This document shows, piece by piece, positions 1 to 13,100 of a DNA stretch of 64,000 nt (positions are counted from its first letter, which is position 1; each line of letters starts with the position of its first letter). Below the pieces are notes generated by a model that worked only from the letters and a program-made list of their open reading frames with translations, was not told the origin of the DNA and searched no databases. The translations under genes were made by a program, and so were the position numbers. The DNA comes from Bolinopsis microptera (lineage: Eukaryota; Ctenophora; Tentaculata; Lobata; Bolinopsidae), in assembly GCF_026151205.1 (NCBI RefSeq), contig NC_087077.1, positions 7,059,983-7,123,982 on the forward strand, written 5' to 3'.

Positions 1-3000
1 CAGTCTGTGCTGCAGTGATTGGCTCTGGTGTTCTCAAAGATCCATAGTTGGCATGAAATTATGAGGGGTCAACAATTTTTGACATATTTTAACATTAATT
101 CGATATTTTTCAATACTATTTTGTCTTTTTAAACACAATTTTCTAACTTCAAAGCACTTTTTCCAATTACAACTCCTTTGAAAATTTCCTGAATACTATT
201 CAACATGTTAAAAAATAATCAAAAACAAATATCTATTGACCATCTATCAAGATTTCTTAAACAAATAATGCTGCGATCATTCATAATCATCTTAGAAATA
301 TCCGAGATCATCTCGACATCTTTTAATATTATTTCAAATATATTATGGCCTTTTATCATGAGTCATGTAAACTTTTCAACAACATCTTTACTAAACTTTC
401 TTTCTAAAACTTACTTCGCATCTTTAAACTTTTAAATAAATTTGTAATGCTTCATCTTTTTAATTACTCTCAACGTACAGAATGGTGAATGCTGTCAGAT
501 TTTGAATACTTTTCAGTTTTTACCAAACAGTAATAATGAATAGAGCTTAAATTATAAGTCTTGATAATACAAAAGAAGTTTTTGTTAACAAAAACTACCG
601 CCATGTCGATTGAACTAAGTATTATAATTGCTCTATTATGTTCCAACAACAATTGTGTTCTAATTTTACGTGGCTTACTGCCCCAATCCAATTAAATATG
701 GGCTGGAATCTCGTTAATTTTAACTTAATATTATCGCGAGATATAATTTAATCTGCTAATCTCCACTTCATTTATAGCTCACGTAGATCTTAAACTGATT
801 TATCTTGATATCTTGAATAGACTTCATTGGAGTGTTAATTGAAGCAATAATTATAGACGAACGAAAAGGGAGAGAAAGTTGAGAGATTGATAGTAAGTTA
901 TGAAACATGCATGCATGCGATAAATCCACGGAGCCACCTATTTCAGGCCCAGTTACCCCAGCCTCAATACCTCAAACCTCAATCATTATAATAGGCATTA
1001 TCCTAAAACTGGCATGGTATAATATGTATGGCCTGGCATGGTATATGGCCTTAAGATGTGATTATTTGAGGCACGGTTTATTTTTTGGACCCATGGTATT
1101 GAGGCTGGGAGCACGACTTCTCGGGCCCAAGGTATTGAGACTGCAGGAAGGTCACCAATGCAACAAGTGCAATACGTGATGTGCAACACGCGCAGTTCGT
1201 GATGACTTGATGTGCGTGATGTAACACTGAGCAAGCTTTCTGCTTTTCTGTGAGATTAATTGCTATTGTGGTGTTGTTCTTAACATCATGTTGTTGTGAT
1301 CGCAGACCACCTTTCAAAGCAGTGTAATAATTAAATGTCTTAGCTGGTATTGCTGACAAAAATATTGATGTGTGGTATGTGTAATTATCTTTTCGTGGGT
1401 TTCATTAAAGCATAAAATATGTTGATCATCTTTTCTCGAATATATCTTAATATCTACTTATTCTATCTATTCAATTATTAAATGTACGGTACACTAGTAC
1501 CTAATTTACTGTAACCAATAATTTCAAGGCCCAAGTCAGTTATTTTAATGCCATTGGCCCTGTAGATGTTTAGTTAACCTAACCAGGGTTACACAACATA
1601 TAATAATTTCTCTGTCCGACTAGGTGATGAGTCTTCGTTAGGTGCAAATTTTAATATTTCACCTTTAAACAACGGCAAGCTGCGTTTATACAGAAAATGT
1701 ATAATGCGAAGCTTTTCTTACCAAGAGTCAATCACTAAACTGTAGGTATCACAAAGTCGTAACGGGCATGTTTTTCCTACATTTCGTACTATACGGTATC
1801 ATAAAGCACCATTATTTGGACGGGAGACCCCTCAAGAAGTTTGAATAGTAACCCGTCTCCCGTTTTGATAGTGCCAAATATTCATTCACACGATTCAGAT
1901 AGCTAGGAATATTTAAGATTCTTTCATCCAATTATAAATACTTCATAATGATCACACATTCTTATGTATTCATACGTAATAAATACTCAAACCTGTACCT
2001 AGTCCAAAGTATTTGCTAGCTATACCATCATCACGAACACTCCTTCAATTCTAGGGTCCTTTTGGATTCTCAGACAGGTCGGCTGGCCGAGTAAATGCCT
2101 GGCAGTCCTCTTCTGTACATGTTCTAAATCAACAATCTGGAATATATGACATGGGACCAGTTACTTCTAGTGATAACCATGGTTCCCAACCCGCTAAACC
2201 TCTCAGTTCTTGGCAAACTACCATAAATACGGTATCTCCCAGCTAACAAGCATCTTGCACCTTTATATTCTCACCAGTCATTGCCCACTAATCATCCTGC
2301 ATAAATTAGACGAGATGATATTATGCTAGACAACATGTCTGCTTGAAAAAAGAGAGTGGTGTCTGGAAACCTAGGGACGTGTGAGCTTGTTGACAATAAA
2401 GTTACTGGGCTGTCTGGTAACTTGGTAAATTTAAACACCTTGTTAATGTTTCTAGAAATAGAAATATTTGAAAACAAGCTGTCATTTTGTTTCAAGAAGC
2501 AGAACACTCTCAAACATTTTGCCAAAATGCATAATATTATGTTCCCAATTCCTACAGCCTAGACTTCCACCATCTTCTAGTTCTAGCTTTATATCCCGCC
2601 TACAGCTGTCACGGATATGAGACGTACCACACAAATTCCATGATAACACAAATTTAGCTCTTTATCTGAAGACAATGAAATTGTAAGTGTACTCGTCCAC
2701 ATTCTACAGCCCGCTACAGTCTACAGTTATTCACAAACAATTAGTGGCCCTCCTGTTTATTACAAAGGAGCACACATCACAAACACACACACACACACAC
2801 AGCATCATTGACTGTATATCTCATGGAATTTTAGCAGGAATTTGTCCGTAATACGATCTTTATTTCTTCGCAGAAATTGCGAGGAAGAATTTAAAATCGG
2901 CTAATGAACTGTGTTATTATTGATATTAGATCCACAAATAGCTATTTCGTGAGGCCAAAACCCAAATTGGAATTTAAAACGTATTAAACTAGATCTATTT

Positions 3001-3948
3001 CTATACCATGACATTGTTGGAATTGTTGGAATACTCGATCATTTCAGACCAATAACAAATCCGATAGTCAGACTCAAGTAAATGAGATTGTGGTGAGAGA
3101 TTTTTAATGTCACGTGATCAGTGGCATGGCACGTGCCGCTAGTGTTGACACAGTGACCTTTCTTTTTTGCTATATCTATGATTGAATTTGGCCATTTGTT
3201 GCTATGGCAACTGGAGTGTTACGAGTGTGTGTATGACTGGCTTTTTTTTGCGCGATATCTCGTGCTAATCTAGGCTATTATATGTTGTGTGTTTAGGCTT
3301 TTGCACGATAAATTGGTTTGAATTGGTTTGGTATTTTCCTAAGTATTGGAGTGGTATTTTCCTAAGTATTGGAGTGGTATTTTCCTAAGTATTAGTTAAT
3401 AATAATAGTATTCTAAGAAAACTGAGAATGCAACGCTACGTCATAATGATGGCATCTCGTTATAAACATAATTTATCAAAAGAAAGATGAAAAATAAATT
3501 TTTGTTAGTATCATAAAACAAAGAGTTATAATACAAAATGTATTTATCTACAATAAAAACGCACCCTGCGTTTTTAAATAGCAAACTATTTATAGTTAGT
3601 ACACCAATTAACAGTAAATAGCATCCTATTAAAACCCCGCCCTGTAAATATTCTACCAGTTCTAAAACTACTGTGTAAATTGGAAAGCTCCCATCCGTGC
3701 AGGCTCTCAATAGTATTAATCCTAGCTCCCCAGCCCGGTGAGAGAGGGGGTTATTAAGCACACACTGTGAACACGCATCAGCACATGGTCAATCCGTTTC
3801 AACAACTCAGAGAGCCCGAACGTGGTGGTCTCTGTTGACAGTGTTAGCAGTCAGACTTCACTATTCCCCTTCATTATAACTATTATATCCCCGTGGCCGC
3901 CCTGTTCCGCCCTGAAAGATCCTTTACTAATATTCCTTACCTTCCCAG
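1..3948. other. Non-coding stretch upstream of first visible NCX exon (probably NCX intron)
   Basis: No exon of the exchanger's N-terminal membrane half could be recognised here, and the open frames are short and unlike any family I know. Because the first exon at 3949 begins in phase 0 in the middle of the NCX cytosolic loop, this stretch is inferred to be intron. It holds a CA dinucleotide run near 2782-2801 and a 23-bp tandem repeat at 3331-3395. Confidence 0.5.
3331..3395. repeat. 23-bp tandem repeat, about 2.8 copies
   Basis: The unit starts GTATTTTCCTAAGTATT and recurs at 3331, 3354 and 3377 with exact 23-bp spacing. The copies are nearly identical, so it is young. Confidence 0.9.
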
Positions 3949-4104
3949 ATGGGAAAGAAACAGCTGAAAGACCCCAAGGAAGCAGCAGACATTGCTACCG
4001 CCGAGATGTTGAGAAGAACTCATCACTCCCGAGCTTGGTACAGGGTTATCGCAGGTCGAGCCAACAAGGGAGGAAGCAAGGTTCCATTCTACAACAAACC
4101 AAAG
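3949..4104 (+). CDS. NCX: NCX exon: distal cytosolic loop before Calx-beta 1
   Basis: This is a 52-codon phase-0 exon preceded by a pyrimidine-rich CTTCCCAG acceptor and followed by AAAG|GTATGT. It encodes a charged helix-like stretch with [15 protein letters not shown], corresponding to the SRAFYRIQATR region of vertebrate NCX just before the first Calx-beta domain. The exon happens to begin with ATG, but this is inferred to be an internal methionine because the family has a membrane half upstream. An alternative promoter making a short loop-only form cannot be excluded. Confidence 0.85.
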
Positions 4105-7100
4105 GTATGTGGAATTTAAGAGGTTTTTTAGCTTCAGCAAGATTTATTTATATGTTTTATTCATCATTCTATTCAGAGTATTTCTTTTTAGATGACCAGA
4201 TATTCTCAATGTATAGGTCCTGGAGGCAATGCTCATGCCAATGTTTGTTGGTTTGCCAGTAAGCATATATTTCCGTTTGTGCTTCGTGTCGATCAATAAT
4301 TGAGAATAATGACTCCTAAAACAGCTGGCCGAAACAAATGGTTGAACGTTGTTAATTAACACGTCCAGTAGTACAATAATTAGTTCGTAGTCAAGATAAT
4401 TGCTGTGCCTTTTGATTCCTGGACTGTAATTATGTATAATTATGATCAAGCACGTGACATTTTGTAAAACTTTAATGACTGATTGGTTTGACTTGTTCAG
4501 ATCGCAACTACAGAGGTAAGGAGAAATATTATATGTATATAATAAATATTATAATCCAGGTTATAAATGTACACCGTGTTAGTTGAAATCTATTCGTTCA
4601 TTTGTTTTCCAATATCTCATGTTGTTCAACTATGTGCACATTGCATATTATGTACAAAAACAATAAAATTGGTGTCCCGTAACACCATTGCATTGTAAGC
4701 TAGCACAATTGGAAACTATATGAAGATGTAAGAGGATGGCTTAGCGCCCCCGGTAACTTGTACTCCGTTTTATAGATCTAGAATCTAGATTGTAGAGTAG
4801 GCTGTATGACGTGTATGTGTATAAATATTGACAACATAACAAATTTGGTATATAATCACATACGACCTGGAGCTAACTACCGGTCTGGAGATTTGAAAAC
4901 GGTCGGATATCAATCTAGACCGGAACAGAGTGGCAAACAGGAGAATTAAATTTTTACTGGAAAGTTTTGAAATTTCGCTGGTTGTTTAAACCTAAGTACC
5001 CCTTGAAATCACATTTTCAAAAAATACAATTTTTTCCTTGAAATTTCCAGTCGATATCCGGCCACGTACCTTTGAAACCGGACTGGAACCGGATATTGAA
5101 GCCGGATATCCGGCTGGAACCGCAACAGAATCACCAGAATTTTCCACCGATCTTCGAAGTTTTGCAGAACCTGATTTAAGTGTTCACATTCCATACTACG
5201 ATAATAAAATTAACCTAAATCGCCGATACAGACAATGTAATTATTACTGATAGATTGTCAGTGTTGTGCGTCATCAGTGTGTGTAGCCAGTGTAATTACC
5301 ATGGTAACGAGTGTATTTGTGTACCTCTTGCATTGGCTCTGGTACTATGAATAACTCTGTGTGACTAAACCGACTAATGGTACACAAGATGAGTATTGTG
5401 GAGGTATTTGTGGAATGTGGAGATGTGGAGATGTACCTGGGTACTGGGTGTGGAAGCTACTGCAGAGCTGAGGTTAGCTAGATCTATAACGGCTTAGTGG
5501 CTCAGTTGGTTAATCCTCCTGGTATTGCTTGAGGTACCAGGTTCGATTCCCGACTCTGTCACTAGCCGTGGGGTGAGCGTCGTCGACGCTCAGCTAAGGA
5601 TCCTGAGTGGTCTATGCAGCCCCCCGGTCCACTCAGCCAAATACTCGAGAAATCGGGTGTGAGGGTTAAATGAGGAGCTGCCCATTGCAGCAAAGTCTCG
5701 GGCGAAGAAAGTATGGTACACACTACCTTAACCGTCACTGGCCTAATGTATAATTGAATCCTTCGGCTTCCTGTAATTGGCTGGTTACACACTTGTGTAA
5801 CAATGTTGCTGTTGGAATGTCCGAAGTAAAATAAGTGTTGAGATAAAAAATAAATCTAGTGTGTGCGATCTGTAAGTTAAGATAGTGTGGTTATACTGAA
5901 TAGTGAGCGATATTGCTTATGATCGTCTGAATGCCCGGCACTAAGTAAACACAGTCTGTTGTCATAAATAGTTGCCATGGTAACCAATGTACATTTACTT
6001 GTATACTTGTGGTGTACTCAATCAAGCTGCAGCTTTATAGGGATCGTACTGTGTAACGTTCACAGCAAGATTACAGCTTGTTCACAGCTCAGTATTTAGT
6101 ATAACAGGATGACAATTACATTCTTGAAATAGTTCAACAGATAGCCTGTAAACTGTAGTATTAACTCCCGAGGGGTCCTCGGCTGTCTGTGCGCACAAAG
6201 TCAGTGCAACTAAATTTCACAAGCGTCCGTGATAATTTGACTCTTGCCAGATTTTGATATTTAGATGGAACGTGGCAAAATAATTTACAGGTACGGAATC
6301 TAAAAAAAGCTTAAAACTTCTTTAAAATGAGTCAAAAAGTAACGGTCAGGACATGCTGAAAAGCCGCCAAACGTGGGAAATGTCAGCGACACATCATTTT
6401 CTTACTTTACAAGTCTAGCTCCATCAATGGGAATTATTAGTAATGTTATATATTGCCCCAAAATTTAAAATTTCAGCTAGACGATCAAATTAATATATGT
6501 TTAAATTCACGGCTACAAAAAGTTGAAATTCAAATATTTCTTGCAATGTGACAATGTCACATGCACGTTGATAAATTTAGAGTAAATATTATTAAGGATT
6601 TGAAAATGTCCGTATTGGAACGTCAGGAACATTTATTATATAAATATTCATTAGGTGACCATGTATTAGGTTAATAGAATGATAATCAGTGTAATTTTTA
6701 AGATTTTCGAGATTTAGTTGTTGTTTTGGTCACCAGTAAAGTAAATTAGTCAGTGTAACTCTTTTTCTTTTCTGTTCGTTTTATTTTAAGAATGTTTATC
6801 TCAGGACGATGAAGATCTTGCTGCCAGGGAACCAAGCCGAAACGGTGACATGACAGGTAACTTCCACAGTAACTATAGTTACAATTGTTATCAAGTAGTT
6901 ACAGTCACCATAAACAATTAAACATTAAACATTCCTAAAATCACACATACCTCAGTTTATTATTTGACTTTTCTGATAATAAATGTCTAAACGTTTAGAC
7001 AACAAAATGTCTAGCTTTACAACTTCAATTAGAATTCCGATAATCTATTTTAACTTATGTTAAAACTTAACTTATTTTGACAAAATCAGCGATGATTCGG

Positions 7101-10100
7101 ATTGTAAAAGCTGGTACATAATGACTCTAACTAAAATTAACATATTTCAGTGGCCAGAATTGAGTTCTCCGCTGCAGCATACTCTTGCATGGAAAACGAG
7201 GGAACCATCAAACTGGGGGTTATTCGAACTGGAAACCTGAACTGCAAAACAACCATAAAGTAAGTGCTATTATGAAGATTAATGGCAGTCTTTTAACGTT
7301 ATTCATAGAATAATAATTGATCAGTGCCAGCAGATCTTTAGTATCTGATACAGTTCTTTATGAACGTATTTTGGCACATAAGGGTCGGTAGATATTGTAT
7401 ATTACTTATTCCAGTGGATCTATGTCTTATGTTTCTTGTGTAACTAGAAAGTGCGTACTATACCGTTAGAATAAGGCGATTTGAACTAGATTTGAACTAT
7501 ATTTCCTTGGCTTACTTACTTAGCACACGAATGTAATCATCCTTAAAATAGATAATTGAAGCGTCTAATCCAGTTTACCTGGATAAAATCTGCTTACTAA
7601 TCCTCTAATTGCTTAGTAATTTAGTCTTGCCATTCACTGACTAATGATACATCAGTTCATAACATTTCTGAGCTGTACCAGTCCACTATGTTAGAATCTC
7701 CGTGTAGGATTTGGAATGAAACTTCGTAAATATTTGACAAACACTGAAATATTTCAACATCCAACCTCATTAAGTTATTGTAACTGTAAGACCACTTGAA
7801 CAATGAACAAGCTTCAAATTGTTTTTGAACAGAACCTTCAACACAATTTGAACCAATGAAGCTTCTTCTTTTAACGATATAAAATTGACCTTTCTCTACC
7901 AGTTACGAAACATCCGACGGTACAGCCAATGCTGGTGAGGACTACGTATCCAAGGCTGGAATCATTGAATTTATCGAGGGAGAATACATCAAGACAGTCG
8001 AGATCGAAATCATTGACGACGATGTCTGGGAAGAGACTGAAACCTTCTTCGTGAGACTGTTCAACCCTTCAAGGGGAACTGAAATGGACAAGATCTGCGT
8101 CACTCAAGTTTCTATCATCAACGATGATGGTGAGTTCACATTTCATGACGTCATTACATACGGGGCATTAGTATAAAGTTCGAAACTTAACGCCTTATCG
8201 TGTACTTGATGTATTGTATTCCACGTAATATGTACCAGTAATGAAATTACATTTTCCATTAAATCCTCGACACGCACAACATTATATCACAATTTATTAA
8301 GTCTCCCAAATAACTGCTGACTGTAAAATTTGACTGTCACATTGCAGACTGTTACACTCTGTAACACCTGACTGTAACACGCTCCCCTCCCAGAACCGGG
8401 TATACTGCAATTCCAGAAACCCAGTTATCTGTACAAGGAAAGCGCGGGAATGGCTGAGCTGGTTATTGAACGTAACGACGGATGTGACGGTAGAGTTACT
8501 GTCCGCTTCAAGACTAAGGACATTACTGCCATAGCTGGCAAGGACTACGAGGTATGTGACAACCGTGAGAATTTGTTACACTTAGTGTGTCACTGTCACT
8601 ACGATCAGGGAGGCGATGTTGTGCCCTGTAGTGCACCGCATCCCTAATGGTAGTTGTATTACGAAAGTTCCCATGACAATGAAGTTTGTATTATTAAAGC
8701 TTATAATTAACTTGTGTGTTCTTAAATAAATCCTCTCTGTGTTAACCTGTATCTGTTAGCTGTGTTTATCTGCAAATATCTATGTAGCTGGCTTTATATG
8801 CTGTTTGTCCTTTCTCTATCTAGCTAAATGGCTCGGAGAACACGTTTGTAATGGATCGTCACTGTTCTGAGCTAGCGAGCTCGCCCTGACCTGCCTCATT
8901 CTTGGAGAGCTGGCCACCTTCCATCTGTTATTAGGAGCTAGTTGTTTTGAAAGAGCTGGCCACCCTTATTTGCCAACTAATCTATCCTCTAGAGCTCTAG
9001 CTGATTTAGTCGTGTAATGAGTCCTTAAGAGCTGCATTTCATAGGTGTATCTTACTGAGCCGTGTTACTGCAAATTAAGCTTTCAGGACATCAAAGTGAA
9101 CCGTATATTTTGTAGATTAAAGAGACCCGTCGCAGTTATTAGCTTGAGTAGTATGAATATTGAACCTATAAGCAAATATACCTCTTTCAGTAACACCCAT
9201 ATTATTAACTGTAGTCAACTCTTTACGTATAATTTGTAGTGTAATAATGGGCAAGTTTCCATAAACGATATTTTATGATCGGCGACGATAATCGCTTATT
9301 GAGCGCTTTTTCGGCGCTTTTTAAAAAAAAAACCGTTTACAATCGCTTTTTTTACGATTATAAACGGTTCAAAAAAAATCGCTTATAATCGACTATAATT
9401 GGTGTCATAATTCAAAAAAGCGCTTTTTTGAATTTAAAAGCGCTTATAAGCGCTTTTAAGCGCTTACTAGCGTCGCTGAGCGATTTAAAAGCGGTTTTCC
9501 AGTAGGATTGGCGCCAAAAACGGGTGGATAAGCGGTTGGCCGGATAAGCGATTCGTGGGCGCTTTTTTGAACCATTTATAAGCGATTATAAGCGCTTATA
9601 ATTGGGGTGCAATTTAGCTGTTTGTAAAGCGCAAATAAAGCACTTATAAGCGCTTTTAAAATTGAGTCAGGAAAACGCTATATTACATCTTATAACCGCT
9701 TATAATCGATTATAAGCGTTTTTTTAGAAATCGCTTATTACGGCTAATTCATCGCTATTTCACCGCTTTTACCGCTTTTCCTATCATCCATGGCCAGGTG
9801 AGCAGGAATTAAAAAGCGCTTATAAGCGCTTTTTCGATGCTGCCCCCTAGCCTGGTCGGAACAGGGTAGTGCCCGGAATTTAAAAGCGCTTTTAAGCGAT
9901 TTCTCAATTCCCCTTAACCTGGTTGGAACTTTCATGTGCCTTTCTGAGCAACCTGGGGTGCACCGGCAGAGTCAGGATTTAAAAAGCGCTTATAGGCCAG
10001 GTGAGCAGGAATTAAAAAGCGCTTATAAGCGCTTTTTCGATGCTGCCCCTAACCTGGTCGGAACGGGGTGGTGCCCGGAATTTAAAAGCGCTTATAAGCG

Positions 10101-13100
10101 CTTTTTCAATGCCGCCCCTAACCTGGTCGGAACGGGGTGGTGCCCGGAATTTAAAAGCGCTTATAAGCGATTTCTCAATTCCCCTTAACCTGGTCGGAAC
10201 TGGAGAGTGCCCACTTGCAGTTGCATGTGCTTTTCTGAGCAACCTGGGGTGCACCGGCAGAGCCAGGATTTAAAAGCGCTTATAGGCGCTTATGATCGCT
10301 TTTCTACCGCTTTTTCTATCACCCATGGCCTGGTTGGCAAGAATTATAAAGCGCTTATAAGCGTTTTTTCAATGCTGACCCTAACCTGTTCGGAACAGGG
10401 GTGTGCCCGGAATTAAAAAGCGCTCTTAAGCGCTTTTTAAATGCTGCCCCAACCTGGTCGGAACTGGAAATCAGAGTGCCCGCTTATAAGTGCTTTTCTG
10501 AGCAACCTGGGGTGCACCGGCAGAGTCAGGATTTAAAAGCGCTTATGATCGCTTTTCTACCGCTTTTTCTATCACCCATGGCCTGGTTGGCAAGAATTAT
10601 AAAGCGCTTATAAGCGTTTTTTCAATGCTGCCCCTAACCTGTTCGGAACAGGGGTGTGCCCGGAATTAAAAAGCGCTCTTAAGCGCTTTTTAAATGCTGC
10701 CCCTAACCTGGTCGGAACTGGAAATCAGAGTGCCCGCTTATAAGTGCCTTTCTGAGCAACCTGGGGTGCACCGGCAGAGTCAGGATTTAAAAGCGCTTAT
10801 GATCGCTTTTCTCCCGCTTTTCCTATCACCCATGGCCTGGTTGGCAAGAATTAGAAAGCGCTTATAAGCGCTTTTTCAATGCTGCCACTAACCTGGTCGG
10901 AACGGGGGAGTGCCCGGAATTAAAAAGCGCTCTTAAGCGCTTTTTGGTCGGAACTGGAAATCAGAGTGCCCGCTTATAAGTGCTTTTCTGAGCAACCTGG
11001 GGTGCACCGGCAGAGTCAGGATTTAAAAGCGCTTATGATCGCTTTTCTACCGCTTTTTCTATCACCCATGGCCTGGTTGGCAAGAATTATAAAGCGCTTA
11101 TAAGCGTTTTTTCAATGCTGCCCCTAACCTGTTCGGAACAGGGGTGTGCCCGGAATTAAAAAGCGCTCTTAAGCGCTTTTTAAATGCTGCCCCTAACCTG
11201 GTCGGAACTGGAAATCAGAGTGCCCGCTTATAAGTGCTTTTCTGAGCAACCTGGGGTGCACCGGCAGAGTCAGGATTTAAAAGCGCTTATGATCGCTTTT
11301 CTCCCGCTTTTCCTATCACCCATGGCCTGGTTGGCAAGAATTAGAAAGCGCTTATAAGCGCTTTTTCAATGCTGCCACTAACCTGGTCGGAACGGGGGAG
11401 TGCCCGGAATTAAAAAGCGCTCATTAGCGCTTTTTTAATGCTGCGCTTATAAGCGATTTCTCAATTCCCCTTAACCTGGTCAGAACTGGAAATCAGTGTG
11501 CCCGCTTATAGTTATAAGTGCTTTTCTGTGCAACCTGGGGTCACCGGCAGAATCAGGATTTAAAAGCGCCTATAGGCGCTTATGATCGCTTTTCTACTGC
11601 TTCTACTAAATCGCTCGCCCAAATTTTAAGGAAATTCTTGTGAAAAGGCCCTTTGGGGCATGAAAGTGATATATATCGGTGTATTTTTGGACGCTGATTC
11701 CGAATCACCCCCATGACGTAGGGTTAAAATGCTTCCCTGGAGAGTTATGGGCAAAAAACCGTTTTGGTCACGTGACAGGCTAGTAAAATGCGAATTCGAT
11801 TGTTTAGGGCCCGGGTTAGGGTTAGGCTTGTGGTAAGGGTTATGGTTACCTTCGGGGTTATGGTTAGGGTTAGGGTTGGGATTAGGATTTATGTAAAACC
11901 GTTTTGTACGGCTGCAAAACCATAAAAACCAAAGTCACGTGAAATTTTTGGGCGAGCGAATTAGTAAAAGCCGAGTTGGACTTCAATATATTAAACAAAT
12001 ATTTTACGAGTGTCACCCGTCAATTCTCGCAATCACATTCAACATTGCGCTTCGCTAGTTTTAACGGGTGATACTCGTTAAATATCTGTTCCATATATTG
12101 ACGAGTCCAACTCGGCGCGCGTCCTGGTAGGTTGTAAACCTACAACGCTAGTTTGGTAAAAATTCACCAGGCCACTAGACTGGGCCTCGCCAAGCTGTGA
12201 ATTGAAAGATTGACATCGCATTGTGAGTCAATATTTTATTTTGTCTCATGAAAAAATGCTTGCAGCCTGGGCACGGATCTAAGCAATTTTATATTGGGTG
12301 TCAAAATTTTGTCCTCATATCTGACGTCGCGCGTGGCAACATGAACACTGCGGGCGAGCGCACGAAGGCGAGTTGGTGCTTTTCTTTACTTGTGAAACAA
12401 GTGGCGCGAATTTTACCAGGGGACCCCAAGCTAGTATGTTCATAAGCATAGCCTGGCGTAATTAAACCCTCTAAAACGCGCAAATAGGCGTGTTTATGCG
12501 ATTTTACAATCAAATAATCAGATTTTACAATCTAACTCAGCGCGCGGCTCTTGTAGTGCATACGTCACTTCTTTTTTATTGGTAGTTGGCGTGCATGTGA
12601 TCTTTTGCGCGGCTGTAATTGGTTCTGAACGATCACGTGAATGCTAGTCCAATGAGCATTCGCACTTTTTTAGGGCGATGAAAGTCGTAATTCACTCAGC
12701 CCGAATAAAGATTTTGCGGAATGCAGAATGACAGGCTGAGCGCCGCCCAGTAACGCGAATTGTAAGCACCCTGTCACCCGATCTTGAGGTGACGTACGAC
12801 ACTTCGTTTAACAAACTAATTAAAACATTTTCTGTTTCCCGCTAGGCTCATTGGACCAGGTGAGCTTGCATGCTTGTGAATGTGATTGTAAGTACAGCTG
12901 TACTGTAGTTTATACCTAATTACCCCTACTGCAGAAACTGCAAAGTGCGGGAAATTTTAGGAACCAATATATGGTTGCCAAAATCGATGGAGGGTTGGCG
13001 GCTAAATCAAAGCTCAACGGTTCTGGATTAGGGGTGGAGACGATAAAATAAACTTGCTCAGATTTTAAAATTTTTTGAAACACTGTTTTCTAGAGACTGT

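Noticed and set aside
3441-3761. Hydrophobic 106-codon minus-strand frame as a membrane protein
   Set aside because: AT-rich sequence often gives hydrophobic frames; there is no homology signal, repeat support or splice context.
5490-5562. Functional tRNA gene
   Set aside because: A and B boxes are present, but the 3' half does not pair into a cloverleaf and the match continues into a long unrelated body, which fits a SINE.
9744-11430. Short frames with repeated KSAYKRF / [10 protein letters not shown] motifs in the foldback arms, both strands
   Set aside because: They arise because the repeat unit happens to lack stops for a while. Every copy of the array gives the same peptides in several frames, and none extends beyond the array.
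11809-11890. True interstitial telomere from a chromosome fusion
   Set aside because: The TTAGGG-like tract lies inside a MITE that is present in several copies, so transposition explains it.
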